A stretch of 64,000 nucleotides of DNA from Achromobacter ruhlandii (lineage in GTDB: Bacteria > Pseudomonadota > Gammaproteobacteria > Burkholderiales > Burkholderiaceae_B), in assembly GCF_902859695.1 (NCBI RefSeq), contig NZ_CADIJL010000009.1, forward strand, positions 1 through 64,000. Reading direction: 5' to 3'. Position 1 is the stretch's first letter; each line of letters begins with the position of its first letter. This document shows positions 26,440 to 35,121 of the stretch, piece after piece. The position numbers and the translations under genes are program-made. The notes below the pieces were generated by a model. It was not told the origin of the DNA and did not search any database. It saw only the letters and a list, made by a program, of their open reading frames with translations.

Positions 26440-27384
26440 ATGAACATCACCCTGAAGCAGTTGCGCGTGTTCTGCGCGCTCTACGAGTTGCGCAGCTTCA
26501 CCGCCGCCGCCCGCGCCGCCTTCGTCACGCAATCGGCGGTCAGCAAGCTGTGCGCCGAACTTGAAGCCGAGGTCGGCCAGCCGCTATTTGAGCGCTCGAC
26601 CCGCAGCGTCACGCCGTGCGAGGGCGCGGCCGACTTCTATGCCTATGCCCAGGAGATCCTGGGCACGGTGCGCGCGGCCGAGCGCAGCATGTCCGGCCTG
26701 CGCTCGCTGGAGCGCGGCGTGGTCGGCGTGGCCTGCTCGCCGATGATGATGGTCGGCCTGCTGGGCGGGGTGATCGCGCGCTACCACCGGCGCCATCCGG
26801 GCGTGAAGCTGGACCTGTTCGAACTGAACACCGACGAGACCATCGAGCACGTGCGCCACGGGCGCGCCGATTTCGGCATCGTCTCCACCGACATCGAGGG
26901 CGACGAACTGGCCGCGCGCGTCATCTACCGCGACACCATGCATGCCGCCTTCGCGCCCGGCCATCCGCTGGCGCGCCGCAAGCAGGTGCGCTGGGCCGAC
27001 CTGGCCGCCCACGAACACATTACGCTGCGCAACGTCTACAGCGTGCGCCGCGCGGTGGACCGCATCAGCGGCGAACTCGACCTGCAATTCCAGTCCGGCA
27101 TCGAGGCCGGCATGCTGACCTCGGTGCTGAATCTGGTGCGCGCCGGCCTGGGCATCACCGTGGTGCCCGGCTACGTCTGCGCCTTCGCGCGCCAGTTGGG
27201 TCTGGTCACCGCGCCCATCGGCGGCGCCGGCCAGCGCGGCCACGCGCTGTGGCTGATCCAGCGCCACAACGCGCGCCTGTCGCGGGCGGCGGACGCGTTC
27301 CTGGCCGACCTGGAAAAGACACTGCGCGCGCGCGAGGCCGCCCCAGACCCCACCCGCTACGACGAGGACGCCGCCGGCCAGTGA
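26440..27384 (+). CDS. LysR-family transcriptional regulator
   Basis: A 314-residue LTTR. The DNA-binding region is MNITLKQLRVFCALYELRSFTAAARAAFVTQSAVSKLCAEL. The effector domain has VRHGRADFGIVSTDIEGDEL and VLNLVRAGLGITVVPGY. It follows the hydratase-transferase pair on the same strand by 72 bases and precedes a Bug receptor gene at 27544, so either operon may be its target. Confidence 0.88.
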   Translation: MNITLKQLRVFCALYELRSFTAAARAAFVTQSAVSKLCAELEAEVGQPLFERSTRSVTPCEGAADFYAYAQEILGTVRAAERSMSGLRSLERGVVGVACSPMMMVGLLGGVIARYHRRHPGVKLDLFELNTDETIEHVRHGRADFGIVSTDIEGDELAARVIYRDTMHAAFAPGHPLARRKQVRWADLAAHEHITLRNVYSVRRAVDRISGELDLQFQSGIEAGMLTSVLNLVRAGLGITVVPGYVCAFARQLGLVTAPIGGAGQRGHALWLIQRHNARLSRAADAFLADLEKTLRAREAAPDPTRYDEDAAGQ

Positions 27385-27543
27385 GGCCGCGCCGGACCGA
27401 GGCGCACAGCGCGGGACTTATCCGGATACGGAATAGGTCTATGAAAATTAGTCCCTTGTTGCGATAAGCCGCGCGGCCGCATGATGGCGGAAATCGCGGC
27501 CGCCACCCGCCATCGCGGCCGCAGAAAAACACAGGAGACTTTC

Positions 27544-28527
27544 ATGACCCGATCCCCGCAACGCAGCCGCACGCGCCAGTTCGCCGCCAGCTGCGCCCTG
27601 GCCCTGGCCGCCGCCACCGGCGCCGCGCAGGCCACCGACGCCTACCCCGACAAGCCCATCACCATCGTGGTGCCGTTCTCGCCCGGCAGCGCCACCGACA
27701 CCAGCGCCCGCATCCTGACCGAAAAGCTCGGCCCGCGCCTGGGGGTGCCGATCGTGATCGAGAACAAGCCCGGCGCGTCCGGCACCATCGGCTCGTCCAC
27801 CGCCGCGCGCGCCGCGCCCGACGGCTACACCCTGATCCTGACCAGCAGCTCGACGCACTCGGCCACGCCGGCCCTGTTCCGCAAGCTGCCGTACGATCCC
27901 ACCGGCGATTTCATCCACGTCATCCGCATCGCCACCATTCCCATGATGCTGGTGGTGCGCGCCGATTCGCCCTACGGCTCCGTGTCGCAGCTGGTGCAGG
28001 CCACCCGCGCCAGGCCGCTGAACTATGCCTACGGCTCGCCCACCAGCCAGATCGCCGGGGCCACCTTCAACAGCGTCGCCGGCGCCGCCGCCAACGCCGT
28101 GCCCTACAAGAGCCAGCCGCCCGCCGTCACCGATCTGCTGGGTGGTCACGTTGATTATTTGTTCGCCGACCTGTCGGTGGTGACGTCGTTCATGCACAGC
28201 GGCAAGCTCAAGGGCATCGCCTTCACCGGCCAGGCGCGCTCGAAGGACTTCCCCGACGTGCCGACGCTGGCCGAACTGGGCTACAAGAATTTCGACCTGG
28301 TGGTGTGGGTGGGCGTGGCCGCGCCCAAGGACACGCCGGCGCCGGTGGTCGAGCGCCTGAACCGCGAGATCACGCGCATCCTGAGCGAGCCCGACAGCAT
28401 CGCCAAGTTCGAGACGCTGGGCATGCAGGTCGCGCCCAACACGCTGGCCGAACACCAGGCCTTTGCCCAGTCGCAGCGCCAGATCTGGACCCAGCGCGCG
28501 ATCGACGCGAAGATCGAGCCGCAATAA
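27544..28527 (+). CDS. Bug/TctC-family periplasmic substrate-binding protein
   Basis: A 327-residue secreted receptor. A signal peptide (about 30 residues, ending ATGAAQATDAYP) is followed by ITIVVPFSPGSATDTSARI, ENKPGASGTIGSSTAA and APDGYTLILTSSSTHS, the Bug-fold landmarks. PFSPGSATDTS replaces the more usual PxxPGGxxD at the ligand loop, which hints at an altered ligand. The RBS AGGAGA is well placed. It probably belongs with the CoA-transferase cluster upstream; no transporter membrane genes are present. Confidence 0.9.
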   Translation: MTRSPQRSRTRQFAASCALALAAATGAAQATDAYPDKPITIVVPFSPGSATDTSARILTEKLGPRLGVPIVIENKPGASGTIGSSTAARAAPDGYTLILTSSSTHSATPALFRKLPYDPTGDFIHVIRIATIPMMLVVRADSPYGSVSQLVQATRARPLNYAYGSPTSQIAGATFNSVAGAAANAVPYKSQPPAVTDLLGGHVDYLFADLSVVTSFMHSGKLKGIAFTGQARSKDFPDVPTLAELGYKNFDLVVWVGVAAPKDTPAPVVERLNREITRILSEPDSIAKFETLGMQVAPNTLAEHQAFAQSQRQIWTQRAIDAKIEPQ

Positions 28528-28542
28528 ACGCGCCCGGCGGCC

Positions 28543-28866
28543 TCAGCCCATCCGGACCGGGGCGGCCGCATTGGCCAGCGGCATCACGGCCAGCCGCAGG
28601 CCCATCGCCTTGAGAATCGCCAGCAGGCTGGCCAGCGACGGATTGCCCTTGGGCGACAGTGTGCGGTAGAGCTGGGTCGGGTTCAGCCGCGCCTGCTCCG
28701 CCACGGCCTGCATGCCGCCGAACGCCTGGGTCATCTGGCGCAGCACCACCAGCAGTTCGCCCTGGTCGCCATCGGCCAGGATGCTGTTGATCGTCTCCAG
28801 CGCAAGGGCGGGGTCGCTGCGATAGACCTCGACCATTGCTTCATCATGGGGCTTGCTTCTCATCAT
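28543..28866 (-). CDS. HTH-type antitoxin of a HigBA/RelBE-like module
   Basis: A 107-residue antitoxin. A C-terminal helix-turn-helix (AVAEQARLNPTQLYRTLSPKGNPSLASLLAILKAMGLRL) is the hallmark of the addiction-module antidote family (COG3636). Starts at 28866 (MMRSKP) and 28863 are both possible. It overlaps the end of the toxin gene by 23 bases and is therefore translated with it. In these modules antitoxin and complex repress their own promoter; a palindrome over the toxin start codon is a candidate operator. Confidence 0.85.
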   Translation of the reverse strand: MMRSKPHDEAMVEVYRSDPALALETINSILADGDQGELLVVLRQMTQAFGGMQAVAEQARLNPTQLYRTLSPKGNPSLASLLAILKAMGLRLAVMPLANAAAPVRMG

Positions 28867-29203
28867 CCGTTCTCCGTTGCCAGTCGTGCCAATATTCCAC
28901 CGCGCGGCGGATGTCGGCATCCTGCGTGCGCTTGCTGCCTCCAGCCAGCAACAACACCAGCCGTTCACCGGACAGCGCGTAGTAGACGCGCAGGCCCGGC
29001 CCCGTATCGATACGCAATTCCCACACGCCCTCGCGGCAGAACCGGTGATCGCCGAAATTCCCCGATGCCAGACGCGCTACACGGCGGATGACCGCCACCT
29101 TGTCGCGCAGGCCGCGCAGGCCGCGTAGCCAGGTGGCATAGGAATCCTTGAGTTTTCCAGGGGTGAGGTAGTGTTCGATTCGGCACATCCGATATTCGTC
29201 CAT
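28844..29203 (-). CDS. HigB/RelE-like toxin (ParE superfamily)
   Basis: A 119-residue toxin, first gene of the module. The typical core reads LRDKVAVIRRVARLASGNFGDHRF, then GVWELRIDTGPGLRVYYA and LVLLLAGGSKRTQDADI, which match the phage-derived Gp49-like/HigB family (COG3657). Members cleave mRNA at the ribosome. The second in-frame start (MCRIEHY) gives a shorter N-terminus and may be the real one. It is transcribed toward its antitoxin at 28543. Confidence 0.85.
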   Translation of the reverse strand: MDEYRMCRIEHYLTPGKLKDSYATWLRGLRGLRDKVAVIRRVARLASGNFGDHRFCREGVWELRIDTGPGLRVYYALSGERLVLLLAGGSKRTQDADIRRAVEYWHDWQRRTDDEKQAP

Positions 29204-29211
29204 AGACGAAT
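29194..29211. promoter_or_regulatory. Palindrome over the toxin start codon, candidate autorepressor site
   Basis: ATTCGTC-CATA-GACGAAT is a perfect 7-bp inverted repeat with a four-base spacer that contains the toxin ATG (on the minus strand). Toxin-antitoxin operons are usually repressed by their own complex bound at such a site near the promoter or start. A second role as a translation-blocking hairpin is possible. Confidence 0.5.
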
Positions 29212-29317
29212 TCCAGTCAAGTCAGTGCAGTCCGTTCGCCAACAAGATAGGACACTCCCTTGGTTCCTGCTGGACGGTGCGTGATCTTTTCCTCCCCCAC
29301 TCATGCCTTCTCCCAAC

Positions 29318-29346
29318 AAAGAACGGGCGCCAAAGCGCCCGTTCTT
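29318..29346 (-). terminator. Rho-independent terminator after the 29370-31469 receptor gene
   Basis: AAGAACGGGCGC, loop TTTG, GCGCCCGTTCTT form a perfect 12-bp stem on the minus strand about 24 bases after the TonB receptor stop, followed by a short T-rich tail (TGTT). The GC-rich stem is strong. The tail is only weakly T-rich on the minus strand, so termination may be partly bidirectional. Confidence 0.7.
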
Positions 29347-29369
29347 CCTGCCAGGATCCTGGCTACCCG

Positions 29370-31469
29370 TCAGAACCGATACTGCGCCGTCGCCACCACC
29401 GTGCGCGGCTCGCCCACGCGGATCTGGCCGGCGCTGGTGGCCGAGGCGTAGTAGGTCTTGTCGGTGATGTTGCGCACCGCCAGGCGCCAGTCCCACTGGC
29501 CGACGCGGTAGCCGACCAGCGCGTCCCAGGTGGCATAGCCAGGCAGCACCGCCGTGTTGGCGTTGTCGGCGTAGCGCTGGCCGACAAAGGTCAGGCCGGT
29601 CTCGCCATACAGGCCTTCGGCTGGCTTGTAGGTCAGGAACACGCTGCCGTTGCGCCGCGCCACATTGCTGACGCGGTTGCCGGCCAGGCCGTTGTTGTCC
29701 TGGACGATGGAGGCGTTCTGCAGGCCGATGCCACCGCGCAGGTACCAGTTGCCCGTCAGGCGCCCGGCCGCCGTCAGCTCGATCCCGCGCGAACGCTGCT
29801 TGCCGGTCAGCAGCACAAGCGTCGGATCGACCGGATCGGTGGTGCGGCGGTTGTAGAGTTCGAGCTGGTACAGCGCCAGCGTGGTGCTCAGTTGGCCGTC
29901 GAGCCAGTCGCTCTTGACGCCCACTTCGTATTGGCGCGTGTGCTCGGGGTCGACGTCATTGGTGTTGCCGCGCGCGTTCGGGGTGATGCCGATCAGGCTG
30001 CCGCCCACGGGCGAGAAGGTCTTGCTGTACGAGGCGTACACGGAATGGTCGCGCAGCGGCGTCCACACCACGCCGGCGCGCGGGCTCACGCCCCGGCTGT
30101 CGCGGCGGGCCGAGAGGTCGAGCATGCGATTGGTCGACTCGACATTGAAGCGGTCCATGCGCAGGCCCAGCAGCACCTGCCAGGCGTCGTCCAGCTTGAT
30201 CTGGTCCTGCACGTAATAGCCCTGGCTGCGGGTCTTGTGCCGGGCCGAACTGCTGAGCGTCATGGCGCCTTCGTGCTGCCGCGACAGGTCCGGATCGTAA
30301 AGGTCCAGCGCTGGCATGGCCTGCGCGCCCGCGCCGCGCGCCAGCATGTTGTAGAGATCGGGCGAACGCTCCTGGTTGGCGAACTCGAAGCCGAACAGCA
30401 CCCGGTGCTCGACGCCGCCGGTATGGAACAGGCCCTCGGCTTCCAGGTTGTTGTTGATGCTGCGCGTGCTCAGGTCCTGCTGCCAACGGGTACGCGTGAC
30501 CTTGCCGGTGGCGGCGCTGTAGCCGGTCAGGTAGGTGTTATCGAACTTGCTGTCCAGCGCGAACACGCCCAGCGTGTAGCGCAGCTGCCAGCCCGGCGCC
30601 AGCGCGTAGGCCAGGCGCGAGCGGAATGATTGCGCGCGGTCGTCGATGTAGTCGCGGTCCGGGTCGCCGTAGACGGTCGAGCGGCCGACGTCGGCCGGCC
30701 GGCCGTTGACGCTGGGGATGCCGCGGTCCGGGGTGCGGTCGTAGCGGCTGTACTCGTACTGCACCAGCCAGTCCAGGTCGGGCGTGATGCGCCAGTTCAG
30801 CGACGGCGCCACCAGTTGACGGGTGCCGCCGATCTTGTGACGGAAGCTGTTGCTGTCTTCCTGGCCGATGTTCAGGCGGACGCTGACGTGCTCGCCGGGG
30901 TCGGCGCTCAGGTCGCCGTAGAAGCTGCGCAGGTCCCGGCTGCCGGCCTGGGCTTCAAGCGTGGATTCGCGGCCCGGCTGCGGCGCCTTGCTGACGCGGT
31001 TGACGATGCCGCCCTGGCTGCCGCGGCCGTACAGCACCGCGGCGGGCCCCTTGAGCACCTCGATCCGCTCGATGTTGTGCAGGTCGCGCACGTACTGGCT
31101 GTCGTCGCGGATGCCGTCCAGGTAGAAGTCGTTGCTGGCGTCGAAGCCGCGGATGCGCAGCGAATCGAAACGGGTGTCCGACGCATTGCTGACGTTGGGA
31201 ATGCCGGACAGCGCCTCGCCCAGCGTGCTGATGCCATAGTTCTGCAGGCTCTCGACCTTGACCGTGTCGATGGCCTGCGGCACGTAGCGCGCGGGGGTCT
31301 GGGTGCGGGTGGCGGTGGTGACCTCGGGCACCCGCGGATCGTCAACGCTGACGCCTTCCACGCTGATCGGGGAAAGGTGCGCGGGTTCGGCGTGGACGGA
31401 CGCAAGGGGCGCGATCGCGGCCAGCGCAATCGCCACGGTCAGGGTACGCGGAACAGGAAAAACAGGCAT
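29370..31469 (-). CDS. TonB-dependent siderophore receptor (Fiu/catecholate-like)
   Basis: A 699-residue outer-membrane receptor. The signal peptide is short (ending LASVHAEP), followed by a plug domain with LSPISVEGVSV (TonB-box-like), LGEALSGIPNVSNASDTRFDSLRIRGFDAS and IERIEVLKGPAAVLYGRGSQGGIVNRVS. The barrel ends in RTVVATAQYRF with terminal phenylalanine. The plug sequence resembles catecholate-siderophore receptors such as Fiu; ligand assignment is inferred. No FecI/FecR-type genes flank it. A dyad with Fur-like character lies upstream. Confidence 0.88.
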   Translation of the reverse strand: MPVFPVPRTLTVAIALAAIAPLASVHAEPAHLSPISVEGVSVDDPRVPEVTTATRTQTPARYVPQAIDTVKVESLQNYGISTLGEALSGIPNVSNASDTRFDSLRIRGFDASNDFYLDGIRDDSQYVRDLHNIERIEVLKGPAAVLYGRGSQGGIVNRVSKAPQPGRESTLEAQAGSRDLRSFYGDLSADPGEHVSVRLNIGQEDSNSFRHKIGGTRQLVAPSLNWRITPDLDWLVQYEYSRYDRTPDRGIPSVNGRPADVGRSTVYGDPDRDYIDDRAQSFRSRLAYALAPGWQLRYTLGVFALDSKFDNTYLTGYSAATGKVTRTRWQQDLSTRSINNNLEAEGLFHTGGVEHRVLFGFEFANQERSPDLYNMLARGAGAQAMPALDLYDPDLSRQHEGAMTLSSSARHKTRSQGYYVQDQIKLDDAWQVLLGLRMDRFNVESTNRMLDLSARRDSRGVSPRAGVVWTPLRDHSVYASYSKTFSPVGGSLIGITPNARGNTNDVDPEHTRQYEVGVKSDWLDGQLSTTLALYQLELYNRRTTDPVDPTLVLLTGKQRSRGIELTAAGRLTGNWYLRGGIGLQNASIVQDNNGLAGNRVSNVARRNGSVFLTYKPAEGLYGETGLTFVGQRYADNANTAVLPGYATWDALVGYRVGQWDWRLAVRNITDKTYYASATSAGQIRVGEPRTVVATAQYRF

Positions 31470-31904
31470 CGCAAGCTATCTGTAAGTTTTATCGAGCCGC
31501 GATCATATCGACAATGAATCTCATTTGTATATGAGATTCTTCTCATTTACCTCCACACCCGTGCTTGTGTTGCGGGGCGACAACGCGCCCGTTGCGCCGC
31601 GCCCCTGCGCCCGCCGTGCCCGCCCCCGGCCCCCGCCATTTGCATGACGCCGTCATCCCGATCGGGGCGGTCCGAATCCTCGCGAATCTGCGAGGTTCAT
31701 CGTCCAAGTCGACGAGGCCGGCCTCATCCAACGGCACGACGCGCCCTCGCCCGGCGTTATGTTTTCCAAACAATCACTCCGATGTTTGCACTACGGACAA
31801 GTCTGGCCAGTCGGACGAGCTTTGCATGAGAGGGACAGGGCTGTCGCTGTATTAGGCTGGCCCGGCAGTACTCCGACTCACCTTGATCGATTGGACGAAA
31901 GCAA
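31470..31904. other. Divergent intergenic region, 435 bp
   Basis: The region separates the TonB receptor (minus strand) from rpfF (plus strand). Apart from the Fur-like dyad near 31511-31547, no further gene is supported. A frame of about 96 codons at 31565-31855 has no recognisable domain, weak start context and background-like composition. The stretch from 31740 on is more AT-rich and could hold the rpfF promoter, but no clear -10/-35 pair stands out. Confidence 0.5.
31511..31547 (-). promoter_or_regulatory. Fur-like dyad upstream of TonB receptor
   Basis: GAATCTCAT, spacer TTGTAT, ATGAGATTC form a perfect 9-bp inverted repeat (31516-31539), followed by a further TCTTCTCATT half site. It lies about 45-75 bases upstream of the receptor start at 31469 and is very AT-rich against the GC-rich background. 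It resembles overlapping Fur boxes; an alternative is a dedicated activator site. Confidence 0.55.
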
Positions 31905-32789
31905 ATGAATCAACTCATTCATCCGGACTGCCATCCCTTTACCGCCGCAGGCAACCTGAAGCAAGTCTCCGCGTTCTATGAGGAAGGACGACGTGTCATG
32001 TGGATGATGCTGCGCGCCCAGCCGCGCCCCTGCTTTAACCATGAACTGATCGACGAAATCATGACTTTGGCGCGCGCCGCCAAGGACTCCGGCCTGCCCA
32101 TCGACTTCTGGGTCACGGGTTCACTGGTGCCGCAGATCTACAACGTCGGCGGCGACCTCAACTTCTTCGCCGAGGCCATCCGCACGGGCCGCCGCGAGGC
32201 GCTGCGCGCCTACGCCCGCGCCTGCGTCGACTGCGTGCATGCCGCCACCCGGGGCTTCGATACCGGCGCGGTGTCGCTGGCCATGATCGAGGGCACGGCG
32301 CTGGGCGGCGGCTTCGAGGCGGCGCTGGCGCACCACTTCGTGCTGGCGCAGAACAACGCCCGCATGGGCTTCCCCGAAATGGCCTTCAACCTGTTCCCGG
32401 GCATGGGCGGCTATTCGCTGGTGGCGCGGCGCTCGGGCATGAAGCTGGCCGAGGAACTGATCGGCACGGGCGAATCGCACACCGCCGAATGGTTCCAGGC
32501 GCGCGGCCTGGTGGACGTGCTGTTCGAGCCGGGTGACGCCTACAAGGCCACCCGCACCTTCATCGACGTGATGCGGCCCAAGCTCAACGGCATGCGCGCC
32601 ATGCTGCGGGCGCGCCAGCGCGTGCTGCAACTGACCCGCTCCGAACTGATGGACATCACCGAGGACTGGGTCGAGGCCGCCTTCAACATCGACCCGAAGG
32701 ACCGCGCCTACATGGAACGGCTGGTGATGGCGCAGAACCGCCGTTCGCCCGCCGGTCCCGACGGGCTGATGGACGCCACCATGCATTGA
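31905..32789 (+). CDS. rpfF: RpfF-family DSF/BDSF synthase
   Basis: A 294-residue crotonase-fold enzyme. RpfF proteins make the cis-2-unsaturated fatty-acid signal from acyl-ACP by dehydratase and thioesterase activity. The active site uses two glutamates twenty residues apart. Here GGGFEAALAHHF gives Glu138 and RMGFPEMAFNLFPGMGG gives Glu158, the same spacing as Glu141/Glu161 of the Xanthomonas enzyme. The length and YNVGGDLNFF also fit. It is convergent with rpfR, the receptor gene, as in Burkholderia cenocepacia. The RBS is weak. Confidence 0.88.
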   Translation: MNQLIHPDCHPFTAAGNLKQVSAFYEEGRRVMWMMLRAQPRPCFNHELIDEIMTLARAAKDSGLPIDFWVTGSLVPQIYNVGGDLNFFAEAIRTGRREALRAYARACVDCVHAATRGFDTGAVSLAMIEGTALGGGFEAALAHHFVLAQNNARMGFPEMAFNLFPGMGGYSLVARRSGMKLAEELIGTGESHTAEWFQARGLVDVLFEPGDAYKATRTFIDVMRPKLNGMRAMLRARQRVLQLTRSELMDITEDWVEAAFNIDPKDRAYMERLVMAQNRRSPAGPDGLMDATMH

Positions 32790-32807
32790 GGCCGGCGCGC
32801 GCCGGCC
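32790..32807. terminator. Perfect 18-base palindrome between rpfF and rpfR
   Basis: GGCCGGCGCGCGCCGGCC is a perfect palindrome filling the 21-base gap between the convergent rpfF and rpfR stop codons. A GC-only stem here is suited to bidirectional transcription blocking, although no T-tract follows on either strand. Confidence 0.4.
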
Positions 32808-32810
32808 GCC

Positions 32811-34808
32811 TCAGGCAATCAGATGCAGCCGGCGCCGCTGCGCCAGCCAGGTGCTCAGTTCCGCCGCGGGCATGGGCTTGGCATACAGATAGCCCTGCTT
32901 GGCGTCCACCCCCAGCGTGTCCAGGAAGGCGGTTTCTTCCTGGGTCTCGACGCCTTCGGCGATCACCTGGAGTTCGAGCGTGCGGGCCACCGCCACGATG
33001 GCCCGCGCCAGGGCCTGCGACACGGGGTTCTCGTTGACGCCGCGCACGAAGCTGGCGTCCAGCTTGATCGCGTCCAGTGGAATGCGGGCCAGTTGCGACA
33101 GCGACGAATAACCGGTGCCGAAGTCGTCCAGGTGGACCCGCGCGCCGAGTTGGCGGAACTGCTTCATCAGCTCGATCGCGGCGACCTCGTCCTCGATCAG
33201 GCAGCTTTCGGTGAGTTCGATGTCCAGCAGGCACGGATCCAGGCCGGCGTCGTTGACCGCCCGCATGAATTCGCTGACCACGCCCTTGTCGTCCAGCTGG
33301 CGCGCCGACACGTTCACCGCCACCCGCAGGTTCAGGCCCTCGCGCTTCCAGGCCGCGGCCTGGCGCGCGGCCTCGCGCATCACCCACACGCCCAGTTGCG
33401 AGATCAGGCCGGATTCCTCGGCGTAGGGAATGAACACGCTGGGGCAGATCATGCCGCGTTCGGGCGAACGCCAGCGCAGCAGCGCCTCGACCCCGTCGAC
33501 CTCGCCGCCGCGGCCGGCCAGCTTGGGCTGGTAGTACAGCATCAGGTGGCCCTCGGCCAGCGCCTTGCGCAGGTTGGTGTCCAGCCACACGTAGTCGGCG
33601 TTGCGGCGGTCCATCTCGGGCTGGAACACGCGATAGGTATGGCGCCCGGCCTCCTTGGCCACGTACATGGCGATGTCGGCGCTGCGCACCACGCTGTCCA
33701 GGTCGTCGCCGTGTTCGGGGTACATGGCGATGCCGATGGAACAGCTGGTGTAGACCTCGATCAGTTCCTGGCGGAACGGCTCGCGCAGGCGGTCGATGAT
33801 GCGGCCCGCGGTGGCCTCCAGCTGCCAGGCTTCAGCGTGTTCCTGCAACACCAGGAATTCGTCGCCGCCCAGGCGCGCCAGCGTCTGGCCGGGCGCCAGG
33901 CAGCTGGAAATGGCGATCGCCACCGACTTGAGCAGGCGGTCGCCAAAGCCATGGCCATAGTGGTCGTTGATGCGCTTGAAGTTGTCCAGGTCCAGGAACA
34001 GCACGCCGCCGCGGGCGCCCTCGCCTTCGGCCAGCGCCGCCTTCAGGCGCGTGGTGATGGCGTGGCGGTTGGGCAGGTTGGTCAGCACGTCGGTGTTAGC
34101 CAGCACCCGCAGGCGTTCCTGCGCCTGGCGTTCCTCGGTGATGTCGGTGCCCGAGCAGATCAGGTAGACGCGCTTTTCGCCGCTGCCGCTGGTGACGAAC
34201 TTGTTGCGGAACAGGAACAGGCGCGGCCCCTTGACCGTGTTGATCAGGCGCTCGACCTCGTACGACTGCCCGCGCTTGTAGAACTCGGCGATGTTGCGGC
34301 GCGAGGCGGCGGCCTCTTCGCGCGTCATGAACATGTCGAACACGCTGCGGCCGACGATGTCCTGCTCGCGCTTGCCCGTGTATTCCTCGCTGACCTTGTT
34401 GAAGCGCTGCACGCGCCCGTGCTGGTCGACGATGACGATGACCGAATTGGCTTCGGACACCACGGTCTCGGCGAACGACAGACCCTCGACCAGGTCGCGC
34501 GCCACCGAATCGGTGTCGGTATGCGCCGAGGCCGTGCCGGCCCATTCGTTGGGATTGATCTTGCGGCCGACCAGCCGCAGCTGTATCGGGTCGCCGTACA
34601 GGACGATGTCGATGCGCAGGCTGGCGGTGATGCCAGTCAGGGCGCGGATGGCCTGCGCCTGCTCGGGCTTGAGCGCCATCGCGATATTGGTGGCGCCCTT
34701 GACGGCGGACAGCTCGATCGCGTCGCTATCCGCCGGCAGCCTCCAAAAGGGGCTCGACGTACCGAAATGCAGGTACAGGATCGATTTGTCGTCCTGAGTC
34801 TGAGTCAT
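32811..34808 (-). CDS. rpfR: RpfR-like FI-PAS-GGDEF-EAL BDSF receptor
   Basis: A 665-residue cytoplasmic protein. Layout: an N-terminal FI-like region (about 1-95), PAS (about 110-220), GGDEF (about 235-395) with intact GGDEF at 314-318, and EAL (about 410-660) with EALLRW at 441-446, DDFGTGYSSL and EGVET all intact. In Burkholderia RpfR, the PAS domain binds BDSF and raises c-di-GMP phosphodiesterase activity, and the N-terminal domain binds RpfF. This protein has the same length and order, and its neighbour is rpfF, so that role is strongly suggested. The E. coli relative is PdeR/YciR. The preserved EAL motif argues for an active phosphodiesterase; GGDEF could also be active. Confidence 0.87.
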   Translation of the reverse strand: MTQTQDDKSILYLHFGTSSPFWRLPADSDAIELSAVKGATNIAMALKPEQAQAIRALTGITASLRIDIVLYGDPIQLRLVGRKINPNEWAGTASAHTDTDSVARDLVEGLSFAETVVSEANSVIVIVDQHGRVQRFNKVSEEYTGKREQDIVGRSVFDMFMTREEAAASRRNIAEFYKRGQSYEVERLINTVKGPRLFLFRNKFVTSGSGEKRVYLICSGTDITEERQAQERLRVLANTDVLTNLPNRHAITTRLKAALAEGEGARGGVLFLDLDNFKRINDHYGHGFGDRLLKSVAIAISSCLAPGQTLARLGGDEFLVLQEHAEAWQLEATAGRIIDRLREPFRQELIEVYTSCSIGIAMYPEHGDDLDSVVRSADIAMYVAKEAGRHTYRVFQPEMDRRNADYVWLDTNLRKALAEGHLMLYYQPKLAGRGGEVDGVEALLRWRSPERGMICPSVFIPYAEESGLISQLGVWVMREAARQAAAWKREGLNLRVAVNVSARQLDDKGVVSEFMRAVNDAGLDPCLLDIELTESCLIEDEVAAIELMKQFRQLGARVHLDDFGTGYSSLSQLARIPLDAIKLDASFVRGVNENPVSQALARAIVAVARTLELQVIAEGVETQEETAFLDTLGVDAKQGYLYAKPMPAAELSTWLAQRRRLHLIA

Positions 34809-35121
34809 TGGTATCCCCCGCCGTCCTAGGAAGGCCTGCCGGAAACATTACGGCTTAGGCAGTTCGGGGTCAACCACCTGCGTGAACAGCGTTTGGGCTG
34901 TATTGCGGATTATTTCATCTCGTTCGGCAACCGTGGCGCGCGCCCCGCCCCCCCGCGCTATGGATGATTCGTGGGGAGAACGATGACTTCACGCGTATTG
35001 CGCCTGCCGGTATCTGCCATGCAAACAATAACGTCGAAAATTTGTGACCATTTCCCTGGTGTGGCGCAAATGAAGCACCGGGGCGGGGCGCGCCGGCCTC
35101 GGCGCCCCTCGCCCGCAAGGC
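34809..35121. other. Intergenic region between rpfR and a Bug receptor gene, 313 bp
   Basis: Both flanking genes are on the minus strand, so the stretch holds the rpfR promoter and the end of the Bug transcript. It is GC-rich in its right part and more AT-rich around 34990-35050. An open frame at 34915-35118 has no domain and weak signals. No clear terminator hairpin with T-tract was found after the Bug stop. Confidence 0.45.

Noticed and set aside
31565..31855. 96-codon frame upstream of rpfF
   Set aside because: It has no family likeness, a Pro/Arg/Ala-rich shadow composition and a weak start.
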